Positions 35,090-46,879 of a stretch of 64,000 nt of DNA are shown piece by piece. The DNA lies in the NCBI RefSeq assembly GCF_023278565.1, contig NC_064675.1:2976001-3040000 (forward strand). Reading direction: 5' to 3'. A program made the translations under genes and the position numbers. The notes under the pieces are model-generated. The model did no database searches. It had not been told where the DNA came from and saw only the letters and a program-made list of their open reading frames with translations. This DNA is from Colletotrichum lupini (taxonomy: Eukaryota > Ascomycota > Sordariomycetes > Glomerellales > Glomerellaceae). Each line of letters starts with the position of its first letter. Positions within the stretch are counted from its first letter, which is position 1.

Positions 35090-35431
35090 ATGGATTCATA
35101 CGCCTCCGTATCAGGCTCTTCAGACAGGAGCCTTCTCTCTCAGCTTTCGTCTAGTGCTAGCTTCGGCATATGCCCTCGCCTCATCTATCTATTGCTATGC
35201 CGGCGCCCCTTTCGGGCTGTTCTGTGCAATCATGAGCTAAACCTCGAACTCTTCGAGTACGGTGAAACCATTTTCAACTCGAATAGATGCAGCGAGGCGC
35301 AAAAGAACCGATACCACGCGGTTGAAGAGATAGATAGCTTCTATGAATTAGACGAGTCTATACCGGACTGGTGGCCTCTGACATGGGAGACGGATGGCAC
35401 TTTGGTGGCACATAGTAAGGTGCAAGAATGA
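35090..35431 (+). CDS. Small hypothetical ORF, doubtful
   Basis: An ATG-started frame of 113 codons in an otherwise empty 5-kb space. The protein has a Ser-rich start and an acidic, Trp-containing end (DSIPDWWPLTWETD-like region). I recognise no family, and no intron signals extend it. Composition does not separate it clearly from chance, so it may not be a gene. Confidence 0.2.
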   Translation: MDSYASVSGSSDRSLLSQLSSSASFGICPRLIYLLLCRRPFRAVLCNHELNLELFEYGETIFNSNRCSEAQKNRYHAVEEIDSFYELDESIPDWWPLTWETDGTLVAHSKVQE

Positions 35432-37995
35432 GCGAGCCATATCATAGAGCACACTGTACTTGAGATGTGATGGTCTTGCCAAGAGTCATCCTCTCCAGCA
35501 TGCTTCCGACGTTTCACGAACACGCGCTAGGCGGCATGAATATCGCGAGTCCCCGTCAGAAACACAATGTCTTCTCACAATCTGTCATACGAGACGCCTG
35601 GGCATTCTAGAAGTCCAGTGCCGTCTAGAACCCGTCATCTACCCGTTTTCGCGCACAATAGGTGAGCACTCCAGGCGGTATAATGAACCCATGTCAAGTG
35701 TCGTTATGATTGAGTCGGTCACGTAAGGGGCAGCCCCCGGGAGGCGCAGCTGATGGCAGGCCGGACACACGTGGGGTTGACAGCCCCGGCCTGATCTCAG
35801 GGCCCAATCGCATCTTCACCAGCCATGATCCAGACCGGGGAACTTGGCTTCACGGAGGGTTGCTCTCGACGGGCGGGAGGGAGAGAGGGCTGAAGACTTT
35901 TTTCTCCGTCGCCCGCTAATGACAGGAACACCGGGACCGAGCTGTGCGCTCGCGACATCATTCGCTGCCGACCTTCCAGGGCCCCAATCATCGTGTGCCG
36001 GTTGAAACAGCAGCGTACGAGGGGTGGTTCGGAAACGGCTCAGAAATAGCAATCTGGCCACCCAGCTATTGCGCGTGGTGGCTGCAAGAAGAAGCAATAC
36101 GACATCCAGATAACAGTACTGGTTCGTTTCATTGAGTGTGGCGGGATTCACGAACCCAGAGGCAATGGATAGTAGAGCTGTTGAAATCGGCCTTGTGATA
36201 TGAGTTGCTGAGTGTGACTTGAAAGGTGTCGTCTGGCTGATGACTAAGATCATTCGTGGTGTGGGGCAGCATGTCATGGCTCAAGAACCGAATGGAAGCC
36301 GCATCTTCCAACTAACACCTGCTGTCAACTCCTTGCCAGCTAACGACTTCACGTCAAAGTACGCCATCCTATTCCATCCTCTTGCATATGAAGCCGCCTC
36401 TTCGCTTGATGACATGCGTACCCTGGCATCCGCTGTTCGTTAGACAAGGTAGCATTGGGGCGCCACCAGTCATGGGAACGCCCAGATCCGATGTGATAGG
36501 GACCGGAACCTGACAGGCCAAGACTACCATATCAGAGAGCGGCCGCATCATGGGGGCCTTGCAGCATAGCCTCTGGGAACACGATGACCTGCCTCTAGCC
36601 GTATTAAGAGACCTGTCCAGGATGTCGAGGTCGAACAGGCGAGAATCGAATTGGGGCCTATGGCGTCCAACACCCTCTGACACGTACGGTTTTATCATGC
36701 CCTCGCCCGGTCGTCAATGCGCCATAACGAACCCAAAACCCGTGCGTCCTGCCAAGCTCCAAACAGTTCTCTACCACAGTAACCAAAGAGAAACGAGAAG
36801 GCGGCGCGGCTTCGAAGACAACTCGCCAATCCAGATCCTGGATGCAAACATTTCTGATCCTCATCCAGGAACACATTGTCTTCCCCACCTTCAGCTTGCT
36901 TTCCGCTACGTCCACCGGCCGCCCACCTCCACCATCATGATGATATTCAGACCAGGGCCGGTTTCTGAGTTTGAATGCTCTCACCAACAAGCACCTTACC
37001 GCTCGAATGAAGCTGCCAGCGGCCAACCCGTTCTGTCAAATAACCTGACAGCTTCCCTTGACATGTCATGCTCATGATCGCAGGCCTGGCGCATGACGCT
37101 GACGATCATGAAAGGATTCTGACACTGTTGACACCTAGAAGTGAAAGCTGTCTCGGTAGCTTCAAACTGGTTCCGCTGCGTTAGCGGCAAATGACCCCGG
37201 TCTCTGAGCCTGGGTCTGCCGCGTCAAACGGCCTAGTCTGCTGTTGAGCCTCCTTAGCCGGAGAAACGGGCTTGTCACCCCAGCTGCAAAACCAACAATA
37301 GGGCTGGGAGACGTTCTCTCCCATAACGGCTCTAGAGAAGCGATGCGACGGTGCCGCAGAAGATGACTTACGCAAAGAAGCAAGGCGCCGAAGTCTACTG
37401 CCTTCCCGGCTTATTTCACACAGACTTGCAACCGGCCAAGATGCCGTGGGATCAACGGAGTAGCATCCATCGTTCCCTTTTCAGCACCGCCCCGTGGATA
37501 TCCAATGGACACTGAGAGAGACAACACGACACGACACCACCAGTTCCTCATGAGAACCCCGGTTCAAGCCGTCAGTGCGGCCTTGAGAATGTCTCGCCAA
37601 CACTCACTCCTCGCACCACTCCCCCCCCCCTCCCCGCAGTGCCGTGCCAGGGATGGGATGGCCACCATCGAGACCGAAAGGATATATTGGCCGGGGCTCG
37701 CATCACCATCTTGATGTCACAAGCAGAGTTATGCTTTGCCATTGCCTTCATCCGTTGATTAGGCTCAAGCACGGTCACCACCGCTGAAAAAAACGTCTTT
37801 TTGCCCATCCATTCGATTTGCCCATCCCCCCTCGTCCAGTGTCCTCTTCGTCCCCGCGTGTACTCGGACCACCTTGGACGCCGCATAGGGAAGGAATAAG
37901 GAGGAGATACTCCCCAAACCTCTCCTACACCTCCGCTTCTTAGCAATAGTCGTGGCCAACTCCCCGTTCTCCATGATGTTCACGCCATCTACGAT
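35432..37995. other. Gene-free spacer upstream of the rhodopsin-like gene
   Basis: About 2.6 kb. Several frames of 60-175 codons overlap on both strands (the longest about 36550-37077 +) without recognisable domains. A 10-base C run is at 37621-37630. The final 350 bp are C-rich and are probably the promoter and leader of the gene starting at 37996. Confidence 0.5.
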
Positions 37996-39571
37996 ATGAG
38001 AATCCCGCCTGTAGAAGTCATTCTCAGTTGGCCGACCCCGAACTTCGTCAATCCAGTAACGAGAGGCCCGGCCAACGAGATCGTTGCCATCATCCTACTG
38101 GCCATCGCCACTGTCATCCTCTCCATCCGGATCTATACACGACGATGTATCACTAATGGGTTCGGCTGGGACGACATTCTCGTCGTGCTGGCCTTTATTC
38201 CAGCCACGGGCTTCGTGGTGCTTGGAGTCATAGCTACGAACAGCTATGGCTGGGGGCGGCATGTCTGGGATGTGCCTACCGAAACTATTACGGGGTCACT
38301 TCAAATCGGCCTCGCCAGCCAGATCCTGTTCGACTTGGCAACAAGCTTCACCAAGTTATCCATGTTGGCTCTGATGTACAGAATCGCGTGTGCAGCATCG
38401 AATAAGTTGAGAGTGCTCGTCGTAGCACTACAGGTGCTAATCTCCGTCAACTGCATCGTCTTTATGTTGGTAGCTATGTTGCAGTGCCGGTAAGTTCTCC
38501 GTCGATGGTGAAAGACGCGCAGTACTGACGTATCCAAGGCCTCTCAAGCTCTATTGGACTCTCTCGTTGGAGCCGCAGAACTGCATCAACGAATCCACCC
38601 ATCTTCTCGTTGCCGGAACCATCAATACCGTCACGGACTTTCTGGTGGTTCTCTTACCCCTCGCCCTCGTACGTATTGTATACGCCGACAAGCTCACCTC
38701 AAGACAACTTACCATTGTCAACCTCTTATTTGGTGCCGGATTCCTCGCATGCTTTGCCGGTGTTGCTCGCACATACTTCACCTGGATCATGACTACGAAG
38801 CCCGACGCCACATGGAACGCCTGGATCAACTGGCTTGTATCTTGCCTTGAGCTATTTCTCGGCATCATTTGCACCAGTATTCCCTCTACAAAGCCATTCT
38901 TCAACAAATACCTTCCCAAGTTCCTCGGCACCAACGCACGCAAAACTCGCGCGACAACGGAGCCAGTACCTACCGACAAGGCCACCACCGGTTCGGCAAG
39001 AACCAGTCAGATGTCAAACGAGCCTACAGTGAAGGAGCTCGACGTAATTCCCTCAAAGTCCCCCGCAACCAAAAGGTTTAGTGAAGGGACGCTCAACAAG
39101 CCGTTACCGGCAGTGATGAAGAATCAATCAGTCTACACTATCAACATCCAACTGGACGAAGCCAGTCTAGGCCCCGCTGATAGGTCTCCCGACAGGAGAA
39201 GGGCTCCGAGGGGTCGAACGACGGAAAAGTCGGAAATGGCCCGGCGCCAAGCCGTCAATAATTTCAGCCGTCCAAAGATTCAACACATGAGGAGCAACTC
39301 AGAGCCCTCAAGTCAGCACCGGCCCAGCTTCAGTGCTGAAGACGGCCGGCCTGACAGCCACCTTACCAATGCGTCGGGCGAAAGCAGTCGTCATAGTCAG
39401 ATCCTTTACGAAGTTGACGACGTTGTCTATCGTGAGAGCATCCGCCAGAGCATCGACGACCTGGAGGCAGGGATTCGCTATGGCACATACGACCGCAGCA
39501 GTTACACCGCCGTACCCGCGCCTCTGCGGAAACACGCGAAATCGGGATCTGTCGGTACATTCGGGGGCTAA
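37996..39571 (+). CDS. Fungal rhodopsin-like seven-transmembrane protein
   Basis: Two exons (37996-38489, 38539-39571) give 508 residues. Seven hydrophobic segments can be seen near residues 28-47, 59-81, 97-127, 137-162, 183-206, 216-240 and 253-276. The GFGWDD stretch between segments 1 and 2 is typical of the fungal rhodopsin-like integral-membrane family (Pfam Fung_rhodopsin), which includes Pth11-related receptors. No CFEM cysteine domain precedes the membrane region. After segment 7 comes a polar tail of about 230 residues, Ser- and Arg-rich, likely cytoplasmic. Ligand and function are unknown; members are often candidate GPCR-like sensors. No signal peptide is visible. The start has no upstream in-frame alternative. 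Confidence 0.88.
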
Positions 39572-42500
39572 TTGACGGGCCCAAAAAGCTTGTACATTGT
39601 GTATAAACCTTGCAGACGGGAATATCCATTGTTGTTTCTTTTGAGGTAAAAGACCAGGGAGGGGCGGCTAAAGAATGCTTGCTCAAAGAGTTTTACGATA
39701 CACCCTCAGGACATCAGTTCCTGCATTTCACTTCCCTTTACGGCCATGTTTATAGTTTCTTACCTATTTAAGCTTCTCGGGAGCCAGACCCGAGCTTTAG
39801 TCAACGAGGTCAATGACTAGTAATTCAGACTTCTTCCCTGTTTGCCTTCGCCGTGCCAACAACACCGCCATCTGCCCATTTGCCTCCCATCTCATTTTTT
39901 TGTACAAAACTCTCAGTCAGCTCTCGCCCATCCCTTTTGTTGAACAAGGTGAACTTTCGTCCCGGCTTGGTCCAGACGGCCACCGGGAATGGGATTCTGA
40001 TTGGCCCAAGCATCGTCCATTCACTTTCCGTTTCTTACAGAACAGAAGCGTCTCACTTCCCCCCTCCTCCTCCTCGGCACCGTTCCCGAAGGCGGCCGCC
40101 GAAGCGTAAAGGGCACAAACTCTCGCTGCCGTCTTGTCCGCTGACCACATCATCAGCTCATCACTTGCGTCTATCGAGGCTGCCGCTGATCATCATGCGG
40201 TCCTGCCCTTCTCTCACTCTCATTACCCCGACTCTTGTTCCTGGGCAAGCATGATTTTCTTGGCCGTCCTCACCCCCAATGGTAAGTTGTCCTTCCCGCG
40301 ACGGCCGCCTCGATAGAGACCCCTCACGTGCATACATTCCCGTTCAAATTCAAAATGGTGCTTTTCGTCGGCGATGACCGTCCCGCCCCTCGCCATTGAC
40401 CAGGACATGCCACTTACAGATAAGCTGTGCCATACAGGAAGGGACAAAGAATACCTGCATACTATCGCAGCATCGCTCATAGAATGCCCGTCAACGTCCC
40501 ACTGCAAAGTGCGACCTTGCAAATTCCCACATCCTCCATCAGTCCACCTCCACGTGGCAGGCTGCACAAGCCTTCGACGCCGTGGTCGCTTTCCTCCCTC
40601 CCTTACGTGAAAGTCTATCCTCCTTCCTTTTTATTGTTCTTACCAGCCGCGTATTTCTGTCGCGCACGGCCTAGGAGAGCAGAAGGAGAAGGAAGAACGA
40701 GGTGACGATCTCTAGAGATGGTGGAAAAGTGAATCTCTAAATCAAACGCTAGTCATCGCGAAAGGAAGGGGGCTATTCGTGTTCGACCGAAGGCGATCTA
40801 GTTGATAGTCGCGTCCTTTTTTGCATGGGCGAGTAACGATCCTGTAAGCTCCTTTACCCCTTTACAGGAAGTCCGTACCGACTTCACTCACACTTTCATA
40901 CTTTTCCAAAGCTGTGGCTTACACTCTCGCTCTCTCATACACATAACCAAACACCATGCGCGCAAGGCCGATCAAACGGAGTCTAGGTAGACTCAAGACC
41001 AGAAGTAAGCTATGGTAAGCTGGTCAAAAGGCTATAATGGCATATCATTAAGTAAAAGGGGGGACGAAGGCAGTGACCACATTGAAAATTCATCATTGAA
41101 AATTCATCTGGTGATCAGACTGATGATCGTCGCCTGTTGCGAGAAGTCTCTTCCGCGCGCTTGAACCCTGGACTCGCCTCTTCGGTCTTTTTCTTCCTGA
41201 ATATCTGCAACTCCGAGGTCTATTGTGTTGCGCAACATTTAGCAATCACGAGAAACACACACCCCTCAGAAAGCCTTTTGTTCGTCCTCATCCATCCTCG
41301 TCCGCCCTCGTCCCTTCTTTGTGCGCGGGCATGCTCTTCCCGCTCCTGTGTGCTTTTCTCTCCCCGTGTCTCTTTGTCGCCACAACATCAGACTCGTTTC
41401 CCGTACACACATCATCCTACCCGCCCACACGTGTGCCTAGATTCCCCTCTCAATCTCGACTTGATAGTCCGATCATCATCCAATTCTTGTCTAATGTTCA
41501 CGATCCCCTGTAAATGATGTGGCGTTCACGTCCAGATCGGCTTCAGGGGCTCACTGCGCAGTCGGCGTTCTTGCAAGCCATTTAGCATGCTCAGTTCGGG
41601 TTACTCGAGCAACTTTTCTGGCTTTTTTCCATCGTGTCGTCACAGTCTGGGAGTTTCCTGTGTTAGGGAAATCTTGTACATGCCAAAGCAGGGATTCCCA
41701 GACTGGATACATCAAGTGCCCATCATATCTAAGAGAGCTACAACGATCGTAACACACCGATTATTGCAAAGAAGCTCTCGTGTTAGCCGAGCCCTACAGT
41801 CGGAATCTATACTCACATCACCAACCTTGCTACAAACTAAATCTCCTTAGTCCTCATCCCATCACGGCGAGGTATTCAATAGCCGACATACTCCTTCGTT
41901 CCCAAGAGACTATCACGACCCCTACCTGCGCGCCAGCTATTGTCGGCTAGCTAGAACAAAAATTGAAAAATCCCATCTTTTTCTCTTACCGCGAGGCTAT
42001 GTGTATAGACCGTCTCCATGCAAAATCACGATCACGTCTCCAGAGCGGGAGACCACCACGCCTCCACCAGATCCAGAGAGTAAATGTAGAGAAAAAGGCT
42101 ATTTAACCCTACACCCACGCGTTGCTCCCCTGGAAGAAACCCCGTCAATAACGCAGGATGCGTATAGACCTTGTTAATCCCAGCTCTCCTCCTCCATGCC
42201 AACTCTCCCTCGTTGTCCCATCCCTTTGCAAGGTTACTTGCCCCTGACCATATCCTATCGAGGGGTCATAAGCGGGGACTGCTCACATCTGTCATCGACT
42301 CCCCTATCACTGTTGAGCAAAGAAGTTCTCCAATTCCATTCGGGAGATCTCATGTCGACCCTGGATGTCATCCGCTCCATAAAGAATCTCGATTCCATCA
42401 ACACGCCGGTGATATACCCCCGATAAGCCCCTCTTCATCAACACTATCCACCGATCCCTTCCAAGCACATCGTGATCACACCCCAAAGCCAGAAGATCGC

Positions 42501-43767
42501 ACCCTCGAGCCATGATCTCGGGAACCATGTGCAAGATGTGGGTGAACGTTATGATACCTCACAGGGAAAAGTAGACTTCGTTGATTCCAGCCCGTCGACC
42601 GCGCGTCGTATCTTTCCAGGCCTTGGTCGTGGATACTGTAGAAGGGTTCGACACATCATCGGTCTACGCTTCGGACCCCCCAAAGATTTGAAGCAGTTAT
42701 ACAGAGAGAGATGAGAGGAGTGGAAAAGGATGGGTTGAAGAGGGGAAATCGTAAAAAAGGCAACGAGGCATAGATCTCAACGTACCAGATGAAGCCAAGA
42801 CCGGAGTTCGCTAAACTCAACTTGTGTTCTGATCCTTTTAACCATTTTGTGTGACAGTTGAATACTTGGTCACGCTGTAGTCACGGCATTAAGATGGACA
42901 TTCAATCGAGCTGGACTCGCCGCCCTTAGATACTAGGGACACCATAAGGATGCTTCCGTATCTCGCAGCTGAAAATGTGTGCTGTCGACCGTCCCTAGAC
43001 AAGTCTTAGTACGCACTCTGCTGTGAACGACAACTCCAGTGCACTTCAATCATACTCAGTCAACGTGGGACTAGGGAACCACAGAGTTTCAGCACCGTTT
43101 TCTTCTTTTTTAACTAATTTCCTTCTTCGTCACCTATCTACTCAAATAATCTAATTCCAGTTGCTGTTGGTCCATTTCGATCGAGTCTGTAACTTGCCAC
43201 AGTTGTGGCGGAGCCTCGCGCTGTGAGGGTCTTCTCCAAAATCCAGTTCCAAAAACAAATACAAGTTCTGTTGTGTGTCGAGCGTGAGCTCTTACATGTA
43301 CCCTCTTCTAATAATTCCATCGTGCGTAAATCAAAACAGTGTGCCTTCCCTTGCATCGCAATCGCACTTCCTCCATCTGACCGCGGCGCGGGGGCGGCGC
43401 GGCCTTTCGCTAGAGCGCATTTTGTTGGCTCTTTGGGTACTCCTTGCGGTGTCCGTTGACTTCAATCCTAGGTATCCTTCGCCGGGCGGCATACGATGTG
43501 TATCCATCCAGAGGTGTGGATTTATCCAGTGTGAGAGAAGCTCATTACGACACGAATACCTCGTGATAGCGTGATGGTTCCCCGGCAACATACAACGTCC
43601 ACAATTTAGAGGATCGAGTTGTAGTCGAAGGTACCTGATGCGCTTGCATTCAGGGCTGGTAACATTCTGTGACTGGTGTAGTCAAGTTCTGCAAGCAATG
43701 ACTAGTCAGTGGGAAGTCTTTTTTATCGATGGTGTAAAGTGGGCTTTTACGGACCAAAAGTAGGTAT
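39572..43767. other. 4.2-kb gene-poor spacer, pyrimidine-rich in parts
   Basis: Lies between the 3' ends of the converging rhodopsin-like and C2H2 genes, so it is far longer than two 3' UTRs need. Notable CT-rich stretches are at about 41270-41500 and 42160-42440. It contains a perfect 14-bp tandem duplication (41080-41107). Open frames of up to 133 codons start with non-ATG codons or overlap in all phases. I could not support a gene, but a non-coding transcript is possible. Confidence 0.5.
41080..41107. repeat. Perfect 14-bp tandem duplication
   Basis: CATTGAAAATTCAT occurs twice head to tail with no mismatch. Confidence 0.92.
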
Positions 43768-46700
43768 TCATCCGGCGTGGGCGTAGTTTCCGTGGAAGGG
43801 GACCTTGGCGTCCATGGGTTGAGCGGTAAGGTTGTGTCCGATCTTGCCCATGGCGGACAGGAGGTTGTGGGCATCCTTGATGAGCTGCGAGTTCTTCATG
43901 TCCTCGGGCTGGTTGAGGTCACGAATGATGTTCTCAAGAGCCTGGCGGTGGGCCATCCACTCCTCGATAAGGGGCTTGGAGGAAGGCTCCTCCTTGACAG
44001 CAGCCTCCACGACGGCCGCCTTGGCGGTGACCTTGCGGGAGGGTGGTGCGGGTCCGACGGTGGCGGCCTTGGGCGCATCCTTGCGCTTACGGCCCTTGGA
44101 GCTCTGCTGTCCGTTGCTGACGCTGGTAGGGGATCCGGGAACGCCGTTGTCATTGTGAACACGGCGCATGTGGTCCTTCAGGTTCCACTGGCGCGGGAAT
44201 CCATTGCCGGGCATGGCACGGTCGCATCCCTCATAGGAGCACAGGAAGGGCTTGTCGCCGTGGCCGTGCATGGCATGAGCCTCACGCTCATGGCGGAGCA
44301 GGCAGGCAGTGGAGGAGAAACGGGCATTCTCGCAAGAGTCAATCTTGCAGCGGTAGGGCTTCAAGTGGGAGTCCACAAACTTGCTGCACAAGAAGGGGGT
44401 GGTTAGTCTCGGGGGACGGGACGGGTATGGAGACGAGGACAAAGGCCGACTTACTCATAATTGCACTTGAGCTTCTCGGGCTTGTGGTTGCAGCTGGTTT
44501 CTCCTTCCCATGGGCAGTGGAACAAGCCATCGGCTTGCGGGGTCGCGTTCTTGTACAAAGGGTGGTCCCGGGCGGTGTCACCCTCGTTGGTAGGCCGGCG
44601 GCTGGGGAAAGCAGGGGGCAGTGCGGCATCGCCGACGATGGTAAGGACGCTTCCAGCGAGCTCGTCGCTCATGAACTTCCCGTTGGCGCTGTACAAGAGT
44701 GTCTCGTCAGAGGCTGACTCTAGGCTAGAGCAGCTGATCTGAGGAACATACCTTGGAGACTGGCTTTGAATAATGGGGGAGACGTGCTCCGAGTGTGACG
44801 GCGAAGACATGAGAGGGGCGGACAGCCACGAGTCCTCAGTGCTTCCAGCCGGCGAGGACAGGTGCGACTCTGTAGGGCTGAAGGAGTTCCAGGAGGCAGA
44901 AGGAGAGTGAGCACCCAAGCTCGAGTCCGGGTCAAGCTGCATCTGAGCAGGCACAACGTGCATGTTCAGCTCGCCTGAGGGCAGGCCATCGGGCATCATG
45001 CCGAGCTCCATCGAGTTAAACCATTGGGACGAGACGGCGCTCGTATCCGTGTCCAGGAAGTAGGGGTTCACGTCCATCATTTGGGCGCTGGGCTGAGGTC
45101 CGTAGACCGTGGCATTACCTGTGATGTCCATGGAGGACAGCTGAGCAGATACTTGAGCTGACGCAGCAGCAGTCATTCTGGTAGGTCGTGCCTTGGGAGA
45201 TGTGACCTTGGAAATCCGGTGCTTGCGGCTTCCGGCTGAGCTGCGCGAAGTTCCTCTCCGCATGGGCTCGCTACCAACAGTTGCGGGAGCAGTCCACTTG
45301 CTCTGCAAATCCTCGGTAGTTTGACCCTGTCCTCTGGGCGTGATGTGGCCATCAACTTGGAATGAGTAGTCCTCGGAGTCTCCCGGGTGGGCAGATCCGT
45401 TGTCTGAGAAGTCTTGAAAGTTCTGTGCACCTTCTCCTGTCGTTTCCCACGAACCACTCAAGGGGTCCGATGGTCCTGTTTGAGAAGAAAAGGAAAACAT
45501 TCCTGAGGGCACCATTTGTGCGTGGAAGAAGCTGTAGTCGCTGAAAGGGGGGGTTAGTGTGCTGTTTCTCCACTAATCATGTGTGCAATGCAAAGCAAGT
45601 AAACAAGAAAACATCTCAGCATGGTACAACTTTGTTCCTGTAGTACAAGCATGTTAGCAGACTGGTCTTGTGCCTCATAGGTTCGGAGTTATGAGTTGAC
45701 AGACCAAGCGAGCGCAGATCAGCATGATCATGCCAGAATACAGTCCGAGGAAAGATGGCGAAGATGGTCCAGTGTGAATCCGCGGATCAGACATGTGAAG
45801 TTCCAGGTGTGTAACAGAGATGGGTCGGAGATCCTCAGGGTCAAGAGTCGTGAAGATAGAAGTCCTTGGTAGTATGCGGTATCGGCGTTGCAGTCTTCAG
45901 GATGAGATCAAGTTTCCTCGGTGCGATGATGTTGTCCCCATGTCGGCTCACAAGGCGTGAGCAGTCGTGCAAGACCTCAAGATGATGAATGATGCCGGTT
46001 GTGTTGAAGAGTGATATTCCAGAAAACAGCGTAGTAGCAAGTCCCGTCCGTCAGGATGTGCTGCTGTGGAGGTAGACCAGGTAATGTCAAGTCGAAGCAG
46101 ATGGTCAAAGCGAAAATCCATGAACAGAGAGAACAGAAGCCGACGCGTGCTGGAGCACCGTGATAGTCCAGGGTCTATTTGCCGAAATGTGCCATTGTCA
46201 AGCCTGAAGTAAGGCAGTAACAAAGCGGTAGAACCAGCATATCCACTGTCGTTGGGTGAAGGTATCCAGGGAAGTCCATCCAAATGCGAAGCTGGGCAGC
46301 CTCTATAGCCTCGGGTGAGACGTCCATGGGTCCCAGTAGGTCATATCCATGAATATCCATTGGGGAAAAGGTTTCCAGGTATTGTCCAGGTTTGTTTGGT
46401 GCGAAATATTCCAGTGGAGTCCAATTTGCTGATTGTCTCGGGTTTGCTCTTGTCGGGCAGTACTCACCGGTAGAATAGTATCAAATATTGTTGATGACCG
46501 CGTCTGGCACGACAGGCAAGAGGCTAGGCCTCTGCACTACGGTCTCCTGTAGTCCAGCGGAATGAAAGTATGTCCCGGGCAATGATCCTTCGGAAAGTGT
46601 CCAGGCAGAAAATAGTCCAGAGTCCATGGGTCGATATATCCTTTTGAGTTTGAATGCCTCCGCGGCGGGAAAGATCTGGTTGGTAGAGACGCGAAGAGAC

Positions 46701-46879
46701 TGTACATGAAGCTTGCAATACATGACTTAAAAAGACGACGGGCCACCCTGGGAACAGAATAAGAAAAGACAATACCTAGAAGGTGTGTGGACGTCGTCCA
46801 AATCAAGAGAATTGTAGCCAGGCATATCCGGGCGCGGAACAACAAGAGCAGTCATTGATTCCTCGGGTCGCGTAGTCAT
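43768..46879 (-). CDS. C2H2 zinc-finger transcription factor with a giant first intron
   Basis: Three minus-strand exons (46879-46776, 45540-44455, 44383-43768) join in phase to 601 residues. Exon 1 begins MTTRPEESMTALVVPRPDMP and ends in HTPS; exon 2 continues DYSFFHAQMVPSG. Nearly 340 residues are Ser/Pro/Gln-rich and probably form an activation region. From about residue 370 follow Cys/His-rich units: an atypical one starting CPWEGETSC, then C-x4-C-x13-H-x4-H in CKIDSCENARF...H, then a larger C-x4-C...H-x4-H finger in CSYEGCDRAMPG...H. A basic GRKRK stretch may be a nuclear signal. It should act as a nuclear DNA-binding regulator; targets are unknown. If exon 1 is wrong, the frame could start at the ATG at 45513-45515. 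Intron 1 is 1,235 bp with a GTATTG donor; intron 2 is 71 bp. The fingers are certain; exon 1 is probable. Confidence 0.84.
45541..46775 (-). other. 1,235-bp intron rich in CTGGA/TGGAC on the sense strand
   Basis: First intron of the C2H2 gene. On the transcribed-sense (minus) strand, CTGGA occurs eleven times. The plus-strand TCCAG positions begin at 45769, 45802, 46018, 46167, 46265, 46374, 46385, 46410, 46553, 46600 and 46616. The opposite orientation is nearly absent (one seen, at about 46149). Six of the eleven are CTGGAC. Further TGGAC cores lie near 46274, 46322, 46418 and 46622. Confidence 0.7.

Noticed and set aside
43777..44406. 209-codon plus-strand Gly/Val/Leu-rich frame
   Set aside because: Antisense to the zinc-finger exon; starts with no good context and no domain.
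44748..44765. A GT...AG pair of 18 bp inside C2H2 exon 2
   Set aside because: Far too short for a fungal intron, and the frame stays open through it.
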